DNA of 64,000 nucleotides. Source: Neobacillus novalis NBRC 102450 (lineage in GTDB: Bacteria; Bacillota; Bacilli; Bacillales; Cytobacillaceae). The notes beneath the pieces are model-generated. The model saw nothing but the letters and a program-made list of their open reading frames with translations, did no database searches and had not been told where the DNA came from. Shown here in pieces: positions 35,037 through 43,104 of the stretch. Both the position numbers and the translations under genes were made by a program. Numbering within the stretch: position 1 is the stretch's first letter; every line of letters begins with the position of its first letter. Location: positions 124,001 through 188,000 of the forward strand of contig NZ_BCVP01000010.1 in the NCBI RefSeq assembly GCF_001591805.1. Direction: 5' to 3'.

Positions 35037-35423
35037 TTACCCTCTTCCCTTAATTGACATTTTTAATAAATTGAACTCTTCATTCATTCCATAGGCTAAC
35101 GATTGATACCATAATGAGTTTTTACTCATTTCCGTCATTTCAAAATCCAAATCAACACCGTTGCCATTATTCCTCATCACTGTATGTTCATTTACTAGTT
35201 TAGGAGATGGGATTGTACTTCCATGGCCGATGGCAATATGCTTTTCATTTGTACGTTTTCCGGAAAAAGAGCTATGTATTTCCTGCTGAAGCATGTCCTC
35301 AAACGATACCCGTTGGGGCTTGTAATTAGGAGTATCAGCATTTGCGATGTTATTAGAAATAGCTTTTTGTCTTAACGAAGAAGCATCTAGTGCTTGAGAC
35401 ATAATTCCGATTATCTGACTCAT
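35037..35423 (-). CDS. flgB: Flagellar basal-body rod protein FlgB
   Basis: A 128-residue proximal rod protein with the opening ALDASSLRQKAISNNIANADTPNYK (residues 9 onward, split in this note only by position) and the C-terminal LAYGMNEEFNLLKMSIKGRG ending. I start at ATG 35423, 7 bases after AGGTG; the upstream GTG at 35432 lies within that ribosome site. It is the first gene of the flgB-to-sigD run, preceded by a terminator and a candidate promoter, so it likely begins its own operon. Confidence 0.94.
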   Translation of the reverse strand: MSQIIGIMSQALDASSLRQKAISNNIANADTPNYKPQRVSFEDMLQQEIHSSFSGKRTNEKHIAIGHGSTIPSPKLVNEHTVMRNNGNGVDLDFEMTEMSKNSLWYQSLAYGMNEEFNLLKMSIKGRG

Positions 35424-35469
35424 CGATTTCACCTACAAATATTTCATTAATTTGACAGCATTCGATATT

Positions 35470-35498
35470 ATTCTACATTAATATAACAGTATTTGAAA
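35470..35498 (-). promoter_or_regulatory. Candidate promoter for the flgB-sigD operon
   Basis: On the minus strand TTTCAA and TAGAAT are 17 bases apart, about 48 bases before flgB and just after the fliS terminator. The -35 match is weak, but a new promoter is needed here to explain expression beyond the terminator. Confidence 0.4.
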
Positions 35499-35521
35499 TC
35501 AAAAAATGCGTGTCTGTATTT

Positions 35522-35551
35522 AAAAAACTCCTAATGATTTCACATTAGGAG
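35522..35551 (-). terminator. Rho-independent terminator overlapping the fliS stop
   Basis: A perfect 9-bp stem (CTCCTAATG / CATTAGGAG) with a 6-base loop, then TTTTTT on the minus strand. The fliS stop codon lies within the first arm, so fliM-fliN-fliT-fliS ends here. Confidence 0.9.
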
Positions 35552-35916
35552 GATAGTCCCTGTTTCATCGCTGTCGCCCATGTATTTTTTAGTTCGAATA
35601 GCATATTTTCAATTTCGATTATAACTGCTATGTCTTTGGCGATATTCGCTTCAACTAAGCGATTTTTCATATAGTCATAAAGTGATAACAACGAGTTGGA
35701 AATTTCATAGTCCAAGTTCAAGGTGGTCATCAATTCGGTAAGAATGTCCTGTGTTTTGACAAGAGAACTATTTGCCTTCGTGATATCCTTTTTTTCAATC
35801 GCCAGTTTTGCCTGATGAAGAAACTTGATGGCGCCATTATAGAGCATTAAGGTTAGTTCTTCCGGGCGAGCAGTCATTACTTGATTTCTTTGGTAGACTT
35901 CCTGCGGATTTAGCAT
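35545..35916 (-). CDS. fliS: Flagellin export chaperone FliS
   Basis: A 123-residue four-helix chaperone for flagellin with the family motif ARPEELTLMLYNGAIKFL and the late SLYDYMKNRLVEAN helix. The ATG at 35916 follows AAGGGAAG; the frame is open to 35934, at the edge of a repeat element. FliS is separated from fliD (usually adjacent in Bacillus) and instead sits between a FliT-like gene and flgB. Confidence 0.93.
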   Translation of the reverse strand: MLNPQEVYQRNQVMTARPEELTLMLYNGAIKFLHQAKLAIEKKDITKANSSLVKTQDILTELMTTLNLDYEISNSLLSLYDYMKNRLVEANIAKDIAVIIEIENMLFELKNTWATAMKQGLSS

Positions 35917-35935
35917 CTTACAACTTCCCTTCATT

Positions 35936-35992
35936 GTCTAGCTCCAGCGCCCAGCGACTAGTGTACTTCGCTAAACGGGCACTTCCGCTTTT
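35936..35992. repeat. Mosaic intergenic repeat element, short form (fliT-fliS junction)
   Basis: A 57-base compact version of the element at 34118-34295. Bases 35936-35972 match 34145-34181 with one mismatch, and 35971-35992 match 34267-34288 with one mismatch, as if the 85-base middle had been deleted or never added. It abuts the FliT-like stop codon. Confidence 0.75.
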
Positions 35993-35993
35993 C

Positions 35994-36353
35994 TTATTTC
36001 TTAGAATCATAAAAGATCCCTTTGGATACCGGTATCATTTCTTCGTATTGTTTGGTTAAAAATGTTTCATTTTGTTGTGTGCGCATTTGGATGCTGAGCT
36101 TTTTCAATGCTTGCTGGAGCTTCTGCTGAAGGTCACGTTCCAAGAGCATTTGCCGCTGCAGCTGCCCCTTTATTTGCTCATTCATCAGGGTGGTTCCAGC
36201 CTGTTGATCAAGTTTATCAATGGCGGCGATACAGTTCTGCCGTTCCTCTAGCAATCCAAAGACCGCTTCGTCTTTGCCTGTTTCGAGTGCTTGTTTCATT
36301 AATAGTGTTTGCTGATAAAATTCTTCCAGCAGTCCTATTTTTTCATTTATCAT
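35994..36353 (-). CDS. fliT: FliT-like flagellar chaperone
   Basis: A 119-residue, almost wholly helical, Gln/Leu-rich protein with coiled-coil character. No strong motif is present; assignment to FliT (chaperone for the FliD cap) rests on size, helical pattern (EEFYQQTLLMKQAL, LLERDLQQKLQQALKKL) and position directly before fliS, as in Bacillus fliD-fliS-fliT clusters. The ribosome site is AGGTGA. The stop codon is next to the short repeat element. Confidence 0.65.
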   Translation of the reverse strand: MINEKIGLLEEFYQQTLLMKQALETGKDEAVFGLLEERQNCIAAIDKLDQQAGTTLMNEQIKGQLQRQMLLERDLQQKLQQALKKLSIQMRTQQNETFLTKQYEEMIPVSKGIFYDSKK

Positions 36354-36376
36354 TTAAATTCACCTAGTTTGCAAGT

Positions 36377-36751
36377 TTAAAAGGGGGCTGGCGAAATTTC
36401 CGTTAGTCTTACGCCGAAGTGTTCGTCAATCACGACCACTTCCCCTTTAGCAACAAGTTTTTTGTTCACATATATGTCAACCGGTTCTCCGGCCATTTTG
36501 TCCAAATCGACAATCGAGCCGCTGGTCCATTCAAGAACCTCACTGATTTTCTTTTTTGTCCTGCCGAGCTCGACGACAACCTCCAATGGGATATCAAGGA
36601 GGAGCGGTAAATTTACCGACTCTTCTTTCAGCTGCTTCGTTTCCTTTGCCGTTAGCTCAGAAAAATGAAATGGTTCCTCCGTTTTTGATCCATTGTTGCT
36701 GCCAAGAAGTGTATCCATTTCCTCCTGTGTAAGCTTGCCGTTATCGTTCAT
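36377..36751 (-). CDS. fliN: Flagellar motor switch protein FliN with N-terminal CheY-binding-type motif
   Basis: A 124-residue protein. Residues 7-16 read [10 protein letters not shown], close to the CheY-P-binding motif (consensus LSQxEIDALL) found at the N-terminus of FliM and FliY. A linker follows, then one SpoA domain (residues ~48-120: [50 protein letters not shown]). The CheC-like phosphatase domain of Bacillus FliY is absent, so this is a true short FliN. Its start overlaps the fliM stop by 11 bases. Confidence 0.93.
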   Translation of the reverse strand: MNDNGKLTQEEMDTLLGSNNGSKTEEPFHFSELTAKETKQLKEESVNLPLLLDIPLEVVVELGRTKKKISEVLEWTSGSIVDLDKMAGEPVDIYVNKKLVAKGEVVVIDEHFGVRLTEISPAPF

Positions 36752-37697
36752 TTTTTTCTTCCCCTTCTACTACTTGTTCAATCTTAATCGCCATCCGTGA
36801 TTTTTTCGTTCCCGGGAAAGCCAAAAATTTCGTCTCATCATTGATTTTTACACTTAGCGGTTCATCAACCAGCTGATCCAATTGGATCACGTCATTGACA
36901 GACAATCCAAGAAACTCCTCTATCGAAATCGCTGCCCGCCCTAATTCCACCCGAACAGGAACCGTTAAATGTTCAATTCGTTCCTGAATGAAGTCGTTTT
37001 CTAGATTGTTTTTCACTTCTTGGCTATGCACTAACAAGTTATGAGCCGAAAGATTTGAAATAAATGGTTCTATTAACGTATAAGGCATACAAAGCTGCAT
37101 TCGTTCCAGCATTTCCCCAAAGCTGACTGTAAAAGTCATAACCACGACAGGGTCAGCAGGGTCAACAAGCTGTAAAAATTGTGGATTGGTTTCAACGCTA
37201 GCACTTTTCAACTTAAGTGTGATCATATCTGTCCAGGCTTTGTGTAGATTCTGAATGACCCCTTCGACAACCCGCTTTAAAACATTTGATTCAATAGGAG
37301 TAATCGAAGTGGTTTCAGTGTTCTCCCATGTTCCTTTCCCGCCGAGCAGGAGGTCAATCATCGCAAAAGCCATTCGCGGCGGGAAATTCAAGGCCAGACG
37401 CTTTTCCTGTCCGGCGGCTTCAAGCACCGCTAATACGGTATTTCCGGGCAATGTTTGAATGAAATCCTCATAGGTGAGCTGTTCGGCAGAAACCACATCA
37501 ACCTGGGTGATTGTCCGCAGCTGCGTTGAAAATGTGGAAGACAACCGATAGGCAAATGATTCATGAATTTTCTTCAGCACTCGAAGCTGCTCTGTCGATA
37601 GCCGCTTCTGCGCCCGCTTAAAATCATAAACCTTCACATTTGCTGTCCGATTTGCTTCAGTTAACTCTTGATGTGAAATCGAATTACGATCAGCCAT
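36741..37697 (-). CDS. fliM: Flagellar motor switch protein FliM lacking the usual CheY-binding motif
   Basis: A 318-residue C-ring protein. The middle CheC-like domain ([19 protein letters not shown] onward, [20 protein letters not shown] in the GGxG loop) and the C-terminal SpoA domain ([35 protein letters not shown]) are intact. The N-terminus ahead of the domain is only about 20 residues ([13 protein letters not shown]) and lacks the EIDALL of the CheY-P site. The start is ATG 37697 with GAGAGG 9 bases before; upstream codons to 37778 overlap a hairpin and are not believed. Confidence 0.93.
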   Translation of the reverse strand: MADRNSISHQELTEANRTANVKVYDFKRAQKRLSTEQLRVLKKIHESFAYRLSSTFSTQLRTITQVDVVSAEQLTYEDFIQTLPGNTVLAVLEAAGQEKRLALNFPPRMAFAMIDLLLGGKGTWENTETTSITPIESNVLKRVVEGVIQNLHKAWTDMITLKLKSASVETNPQFLQLVDPADPVVVMTFTVSFGEMLERMQLCMPYTLIEPFISNLSAHNLLVHSQEVKNNLENDFIQERIEHLTVPVRVELGRAAISIEEFLGLSVNDVIQLDQLVDEPLSVKINDETKFLAFPGTKKSRMAIKIEQVVEGEEKNER

Positions 37698-37732
37698 TGC
37701 TACGTTCCTCTCAATCTTGTTCCATTTCCATA

Positions 37733-37780
37733 AAATGATAAAGGGTGAGGGAGTATTCTCCCCCAATCCCTTTATCATTT
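37733..37780 (-). promoter_or_regulatory. Long nested hairpin between flgE and fliM
   Basis: A perfect 13-bp stem (AAATGATAAAGGG / CCCTTTATCATTT) encloses a second hairpin (GGGAG-TATT-CTCCC). It begins six bases after the flgE stop and ends some 36 bases before fliM. No strong T-run follows, so attenuation, processing or mRNA stabilisation is as likely as termination. Confidence 0.7.
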
Positions 37781-37785
37781 ATTAA

Positions 37786-38571
37786 TTATCGTTTTAAGTT
37801 TACTAATTCTTCCAAAATCGAATCAGAAACCGTAATGATCTTCGCATTTGCTTGGAAGCCGCGCTGGGCGGTAATCATGTCGGTTAGTTCTTCCGATAGG
37901 TCGACGTTGGACATTTCAAGCTGGCCGGTGATAAGTTGCACAGTTTTATCTTTAGGATTACTAATAATGATTGGATCCGTATCGCGATATAATGAGCCGC
38001 CAACCTTACTTAACCTTCCTGGATTGGTAATTGTGGAAATCCCAATCGTTGTACCACCAGGAAGCTCCTTACCATCTTTATCAAAACCTTTAACATTTCC
38101 GTTTATGTCAATGGAAAATGCGACGCTGTCATCTGGAAGTTTAACAGGTTTACCATCTATACCTAGTAGAATCATCCCATCTGGATTGACCAACTGATTA
38201 TTACTATCAAATGAAAAAGTACCAGCTCTAGTTAATAATCTTTCATTCGAGGAATTCTGAACGACAAAAAACCCATCCCCATCAATGTATAAATCTGTTG
38301 GATTGTTAGTTGTTGTCGGACTGCCTGGTGTAAATAAATTATCAACACTAGCTACTTTTGTTCCCAAGCCAACCTGAAGCGGATTAATTCCGCCTGAAGA
38401 AGCTGATGGCGCCGTAGCACCCCTTAAGGTTTGACTGAAAATGTCTTCAAAGACAACCCGGCCCTTTTTATAACCGACTGTATTCACGTTTGCAATATTA
38501 TTTCCAATCACATCTAACTTTGTTTGAAAGGCACGAAGACCTGATACTCCAGTATTTAATGAACGTAACAT
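37786..38571 (-). CDS. flgE: Flagellar hook protein FlgE (short Bacillus type)
   Basis: A 261-residue hook protein of the short Bacillus form (264 in B. subtilis). The N-terminus MLRSLNTGVSGLRAFQTKL with NNIANVNTVGYKKGR, the middle DLYIDGDGFFVV block and the C-terminal NVDLSEELTDMITAQRGFQA helix are standard for the rod/hook family. Its ATG overlaps the flgD stop by one base, and position after fliK-flgD identifies it as hook rather than distal rod. Confidence 0.92.
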   Translation of the reverse strand: MLRSLNTGVSGLRAFQTKLDVIGNNIANVNTVGYKKGRVVFEDIFSQTLRGATAPSASSGGINPLQVGLGTKVASVDNLFTPGSPTTTNNPTDLYIDGDGFFVVQNSSNERLLTRAGTFSFDSNNQLVNPDGMILLGIDGKPVKLPDDSVAFSIDINGNVKGFDKDGKELPGGTTIGISTITNPGRLSKVGGSLYRDTDPIIISNPKDKTVQLITGQLEMSNVDLSEELTDMITAQRGFQANAKIITVSDSILEELVNLKR

Positions 38572-39008
38572 TACTTTTCCACCTCGTTATGATTAATTTC
38601 TACTGATAGGATAGCAGATGAAAGCACTTCTTGATCGCCAATTTTAAAATATACAAATCCATTCTTATATTGGACACCCGTGACAATGCCGCTCTCAATT
38701 TTATTCGTTTCCGGATTCATCCACGTTACCTTCTTATCTAACATACTAGAATATTGGGCTAAATTATCTTGGTTAGAATTTAAATATAGATAGGCGGATA
38801 GTGAATTGTTTAAGTTTGATAGCTGCTCTAGCACACTTAGCTGAGCCATTTGCGAAATCATTTCACCGTCCTGCATCGGCTGGGTTGGATCTTGATTTTG
38901 CAGCTGGGCAACCAAGATTTTAAGAAACTGTTCTTTACCCAGCTCTTTTGTTTGCGGATTGTTGCTTGATTGTTGTGTATATGGATTAAGCGCATTAATC
39001 GTTGCCAA
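38571..39008 (-). CDS. flgD: Flagellar hook cap protein FlgD
   Basis: A 145-residue hook-assembly scaffold. The N-terminal block LGKEQFLKILVAQLQNQDPTQP is the FlgD signature, followed by MISQMAQLSVLEQLSNL. The C-terminal part is short, as in B. subtilis FlgD. TTG start behind GGAGG. Lies between fliK and flgE as in the canonical fla/che operon. Confidence 0.94.
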   Translation of the reverse strand: MATINALNPYTQQSSNNPQTKELGKEQFLKILVAQLQNQDPTQPMQDGEMISQMAQLSVLEQLSNLNNSLSAYLYLNSNQDNLAQYSSMLDKKVTWMNPETNKIESGIVTGVQYKNGFVYFKIGDQEVLSSAILSVEINHNEVEK

Positions 39009-39021
39009 CTAGTTTCCTCCT

Positions 39022-40131
39022 CTAGGCCGTCGTATTTATTTGTGAACTCCAGCCAATCTCGCTCGGAAAATCTAGATAGGCTTCTTCCTTCGTTTGAATG
39101 TAGCGTTCATTCCGCTTCCGTGAATCCGGCTGCCCTTGCCTTGAGTTGGAATCTCCTTTTTGTGAAAAAGAATTGGCCAAATGGCTGAATTGCTGCGAAA
39201 TATCAATTTTATCAACCCGAAAGCCCTGCTGTTCCAGTGCCATATGGAGCGCCTGCACATTTGTTTGCAGCAAATCCTTTCCTAACGGGGTGCTCGCCAG
39301 AAATTCTGCCGTCACATTCCCATCCTTAATCAGCACTTTCACATCAACTTTCCCTAAATGCTCCGGCTGTAAGGTAAAGGTTGCTTCCATCCCCTTCTTT
39401 GCCTCCTGCACTTTAATCGCCGCTTGAAAAACTTGCCCCACGTCCTGTTGAAAATTGGTTGCCCGTACTGGCACAGGAAAAACAGGCTTTTCACCCGGAT
39501 TTATCCGACTTGCGGACGATTCGTTTGTCTGCCGATTTTCTGGAGGAATGAATCCAGTTATGTTGAATGGATTGGAATCTTCTTTTTTCTGCCCGATTAC
39601 TGGTTCCTCCGAAGTGGTTACCATAAAAGTTTCCTTAAGCAAATCCTCAGGTGCATTGGTAGTTAACTGAGTAACTGCTGTTTCCATCACCAACTTTTTT
39701 GACAGCTGTTGCTGAAAAATAGGAATCTCATTTTCTTTTAATTCTACTGGTTGAGCAGCTGGTTGATGATTAGCTGCTTTTATTGGCAGTTGGTGGTAAT
39801 CATCTTTTTTTAATAAGTTAGGGACAACACGTTGCTGGTTTTCCGCTAACAGTGGAGCATCCTCTTGTTGTATTACAATATTCGGCGATAAATCCGAGAT
39901 TGGTTGGTTTATTACTTGAGGTTGTACTAGTTGCGGCGCTGGCTGTGCCGACGGCGCTTGGAGGATATTCACTAACCCTAAAAGCAAATCAACATTTCCC
40001 TCGTCATTTTCCTGCTCATTTCCGGCTGTGGATTGCAGCAACTCATCAAAAAGAGTGTTCTTTTCTTTATTCTCTGTCCTGTTAGTCCCATTAATTATGT
40101 ATTTATTTCCTACAATTGGAGGCTGAATCAC
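39022..40131 (-). CDS. fliK: Flagellar hook-length control protein FliK
   Basis: A 369-residue protein. The N-terminal two thirds is low-complexity and Gln/Pro/Asn-rich, as expected of the molecular ruler. The C-terminal domain (residues ~245-330) has the Flg_hook core FTLQPEHLGKVDVKVLIKDG followed by VTAEFLASTPLGKDLLQ, which contacts FlhB to switch export. GTG start at 40131 behind AGGTGG. First gene of the fliK-flgD-flgE segment. Confidence 0.92.
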   Translation of the reverse strand: MIQPPIVGNKYIINGTNRTENKEKNTLFDELLQSTAGNEQENDEGNVDLLLGLVNILQAPSAQPAPQLVQPQVINQPISDLSPNIVIQQEDAPLLAENQQRVVPNLLKKDDYHQLPIKAANHQPAAQPVELKENEIPIFQQQLSKKLVMETAVTQLTTNAPEDLLKETFMVTTSEEPVIGQKKEDSNPFNITGFIPPENRQTNESSASRINPGEKPVFPVPVRATNFQQDVGQVFQAAIKVQEAKKGMEATFTLQPEHLGKVDVKVLIKDGNVTAEFLASTPLGKDLLQTNVQALHMALEQQGFRVDKIDISQQFSHLANSFSQKGDSNSRQGQPDSRKRNERYIQTKEEAYLDFPSEIGWSSQINTTA

Positions 40132-40298
40132 CTATTGCCACCTACTATTCTATAACTTTACTATCATAAGGATAATCGTTTTCTAAGAATCAAACAACAA
40201 GAAATAAACAAAGTTTGACAAAATTTTTAATAATCGTTCCATTTTCGACAAAATCAGGTAAAATAAAAGGGTATGCTTGTTTGAAAGGAAAGAAGTTC

Positions 40299-40997
40299 AT
40301 GAATATAAATTCCTTACTTACCGAACAATTATTGAATAAGACTATTTCGAACTACGGCCAGACTGCCATTGCTGCTAAAACAACAAGCAGTTCTTTTTCT
40401 TCACTGCTGAGCCAAGTAATTCTTGAAGCAGAACTTGCCAAAATCGATGGTGGTAACAGCGAGTCAATTGCTGATTATTTTAAGATGAATCCGATTAATT
40501 TAGGAATAAATCCTAACTCGATTAATACTGATAGCGTCGTAGAATTGCTGTCCACTTTAGTGGGCGGAACACCGGTACAATATGAAAATGTAGATTCCGC
40601 TGCCCTTGATTCCCAGTTAAAGGGCGCTTTAAAAAATAAAGGAAACACCTTTGTCGAAGCTGGGAAAATGTATCAAATTAGCCCGGCACTGCTTGCCGCT
40701 ATTTCCATCCACGAGACAGGAAACGGCAGTTCAAATGCAGCCAATTACAAACACAATGTAGCGGGGATGATGGGGAAAAACGGCTTAAAAACCTATGCGT
40801 CCGTTGAAGACAGCATCTTTGATATGGCCCGCAACCTAAGGAAGAATTATTTGGACGATGGCAAAATGACAATTGCCCAAATCGGCGCGAAATACGCACC
40901 GATCGGCGCCGACAACGACCCAAACCAATTAAATAACGATTGGGTATCAGGCGTACAGCATTACTTCGAAAAACTAACAAAGGCCGATTTCGCATAA
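40299..40997 (+). CDS. Cell-wall hydrolase (glucosaminidase-type) set within the flagellar locus
   Basis: A 232-residue protein on the opposite strand between fliD and fliK. The C-terminal ~115 residues form a muramidase/glucosaminidase domain: KMYQISPALLAAISIHETG has the catalytic-type Glu, with NYKHNVAGMMGKNGLK, the helix SVEDSIFDMARNLRKNYL and YAPIGADNDP. The N-terminal ~130 residues are Ser/Asn-rich and lack a classical signal peptide, so export may use the flagellar apparatus, as for FlgJ. Likely opens peptidoglycan for the rod. Start ATG 40299 behind AAAGGAAAG; codons upstream are not believed. Confidence 0.8.
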   Translation: MNINSLLTEQLLNKTISNYGQTAIAAKTTSSSFSSLLSQVILEAELAKIDGGNSESIADYFKMNPINLGINPNSINTDSVVELLSTLVGGTPVQYENVDSAALDSQLKGALKNKGNTFVEAGKMYQISPALLAAISIHETGNGSSNAANYKHNVAGMMGKNGLKTYASVEDSIFDMARNLRKNYLDDGKMTIAQIGAKYAPIGADNDPNQLNNDWVSGVQHYFEKLTKADFA

Positions 40998-41016
40998 GCG
41001 AAATCGACCTTTTCTT
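40982..41016. terminator. Bidirectional terminator overlapping the hydrolase stop codon
   Basis: CGATTTCGC and GCGAAATCG pair across the 4-base loop ATAA that contains the hydrolase stop, followed by a T-rich tract. It also abuts the convergent fliD stop at 41016. Confidence 0.8.
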
Positions 41017-42542
41017 TATTGTCCGCTATTAAATTGTGAATACAGCCACGAGCCTTGGGAGTTGAATTTATTAACTGCTGCTTCCATTGCGGCGAATTGT
41101 TTGTAGTATTGATTTTCCTTATCAAACATCCTGCTGTTTTGCCGCGTAATATCCTTCTGAATGTTTGCGAGCAATTTTCCAATGACACTCTGATCATATA
41201 GGGAGCTTCCCGTAACCCCGGCTTTTTTTGTTAAATCTTTAATCCCTTGTGTCATCACATCAGAAAGTCGTTGAACTACTCCATTTGTTCCTTTATCCGT
41301 ATCGCCTATTTGTGAAAATAAGGTCCGGACACCATCCGGATCTGCCTGAATTGCTTCCCGTAATTTTTTTTCGTCAATATATAGCTTTCCACGGTCCTGA
41401 TAGCTTTTTGATGATATCCCAATCGAACCAAGCGAATTATATGTACTGCCATTACTTACGATGGCACCCATGGCGCTTCGCAGTTTATTCATCATATCGG
41501 TGAGGATACTATCTCGGCGAAGCAGACCGCTTTTCGCCTTCTCTTCCCACTGTTCAATTTGCTTTTCCGACAGATCCTTCCGTTGGTCATCTGTCAGTGG
41601 CGGATAATCTTTATAGAATTGTTCATCGAGAGCTTTGTTTAATTTATCTAATAAGTCATTATATTTATTAACAAAATCTTGTATATTTTTCACTTCAGCA
41701 TCGATATTTTGCGAGACATTAATCGTGCTAGTAAGCGGGTTTCCCGCGGCATCCAAGGTCGGACTTTTTAGTGTCAGACTGATTCCCATAATCGTCACAT
41801 TGTTTGATGATAATGATGTAATTTGATTTCCATTGAAGGTAATATCCGCATTTTTACCCGATTTCGAGAGTTCTTCAAACCCAAGAATGTTTTTAAAAAA
41901 ATCTTGGCCCTCTTGGCTAGTCTGACCAAAGTCGATTTTTGTTTCATCACCAGTGGCCTTTGTTTTCAAGATAAATTGCTGCAGTTTTCCATCATAAATT
42001 GCTTGCAATCCCAAACTTTTACCAGAGGAGTCTTTTGCACTATTGAATTTTGAAATGACATCATTAAGTGTATCGGAATTTTTGATGTCAATATCGATTG
42101 TTTTTGTTGAATCATTGTTATCCTTAATTTTGATCGTTGTTAATACGCTATCCGTTCCATCACCCAAAGGTTTTGACGGGTCTAATTGAACTTTGTTACC
42201 CGTAAATGTGGCCGACTCGGCAATTCTGTTCACAGCTACTGTATAGGTACCAGCAATTGCACTGCTTGTTGCCGTTCCAGATATTGAGTTTGATAGGCTT
42301 GAAGTTACATCAAACGTGTTATAAGCGCTTGATAATTTCATATTGAACAATGTATTGGATTGAAACGAGAGCAGATCTTTATTCCACTGGCGATAAGCGT
42401 CACTTAACCATGTCTGCTTTTGTTGCTGTTGTTTGAGCTTATTTAACGGGATTTTCTCGACATCCATTAATTTTTTGACAATCGAATCCGTATCCATCCC
42501 CGTTGCCATACCAGTTATTCTAGTAATCGAAGAAGTAGCCAA
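41016..42542 (-). CDS. fliD: Flagellar filament cap protein FliD (hook-associated protein 2)
   Basis: A 508-residue cap protein. The N-terminal domain SITRITGMATGMDTDSIVKKL and C-terminal coiled-coil region (MFDKENQYYKQFAAMEAAVNK) are characteristic; the middle D2-D3 domains fill residues ~90-400. The start is TTG 42542, 6 bases after GAGGTG; a GTG at 42551 is inside that site. A sigma-D-like -10 lies 37 bases upstream. FliD is separated from its usual neighbours fliS and fliT. Confidence 0.95.
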   Translation of the reverse strand: MATSSITRITGMATGMDTDSIVKKLMDVEKIPLNKLKQQQQKQTWLSDAYRQWNKDLLSFQSNTLFNMKLSSAYNTFDVTSSLSNSISGTATSSAIAGTYTVAVNRIAESATFTGNKVQLDPSKPLGDGTDSVLTTIKIKDNNDSTKTIDIDIKNSDTLNDVISKFNSAKDSSGKSLGLQAIYDGKLQQFILKTKATGDETKIDFGQTSQEGQDFFKNILGFEELSKSGKNADITFNGNQITSLSSNNVTIMGISLTLKSPTLDAAGNPLTSTINVSQNIDAEVKNIQDFVNKYNDLLDKLNKALDEQFYKDYPPLTDDQRKDLSEKQIEQWEEKAKSGLLRRDSILTDMMNKLRSAMGAIVSNGSTYNSLGSIGISSKSYQDRGKLYIDEKKLREAIQADPDGVRTLFSQIGDTDKGTNGVVQRLSDVMTQGIKDLTKKAGVTGSSLYDQSVIGKLLANIQKDITRQNSRMFDKENQYYKQFAAMEAAVNKFNSQGSWLYSQFNSGQ

Positions 42543-42578
42543 TTTTTTCACCTCAGATTAAGAAATATCTATGTATTA

Positions 42579-42586
42579 GTATCGGC
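42579..42586 (-). promoter_or_regulatory. Sigma-D-like -10 element before fliD
   Basis: GCCGATAC on the minus strand matches the SigD -10 consensus GCCGATAT in seven of eight bases. The -35 (TAAA) is not convincing. Confidence 0.45.
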
Positions 42587-42653
42587 TATTTAGAAAATAA
42601 AAGATAGGGTAAACATCAATTTAAAGTAAGACTAAAAGCCTTATTAAAAATGA

Positions 42654-43019
42654 TTAAACCCGAATATCAACTATCAATCCATGATTTTCTTTTGCTTCGG
42701 CTATCATTTTTAAAAATTCCTCTGAAGGAATTTGTTTTAGTACTTCCTTGGTCTTATCATCGATAATTTCAACAAAGTATTTACCTGAATCGTGGTGTAT
42801 TTGGAACTCAAGATGGGTAGGCTTAAAAATTTTATTGAAAGTTTCAAGGGCATTTTTTGTTTGTTCCGGGGTTTTCTCTGGTTGTAGGTCAATTGGTTGT
42901 TTAGTTTCTAGAATTCTCTTATTTTCAGATGTATTTTCTTGTTTCACAAATTCATCACTCTTCCGAACAGACGGAGAAACATTATTTTGGTTTGCATTAA
43001 ATCTTGAATTAATTTCCAT
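42654..43019 (-). CDS. flaG: FlaG family protein
   Basis: A 121-residue protein whose C-terminal ~65 residues form the FlaG domain: HLEFQIHHDSGKYFVEIID, then the strongly conserved TKEVLKQIPSEEFLKMIAE helix. FlaG proteins affect filament length and usually lie between flagellin and fliD, as here. The N-terminal half is polar and disordered. Downstream of the flagellin terminator. Confidence 0.9.
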   Translation of the reverse strand: MEINSRFNANQNNVSPSVRKSDEFVKQENTSENKRILETKQPIDLQPEKTPEQTKNALETFNKIFKPTHLEFQIHHDSGKYFVEIIDDKTKEVLKQIPSEEFLKMIAEAKENHGLIVDIRV

Positions 43020-43054
43020 TATCTAATCACCATATCCCTTTGTTGATACGTTTT

Positions 43055-43092
43055 TTATTTAAAAAGAGACTCTAGGTTTCCTAGAGCCTCCC
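43055..43092 (-). terminator. Rho-independent terminator after flagellin 2
   Basis: CTCTAGG and CCTAGAG pair around a TTT loop with a further GAG/CTC extension, and a T-rich tract follows on the minus strand. Confidence 0.8.
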
Positions 43093-43104
43093 AATTAATA
43101 AAGA

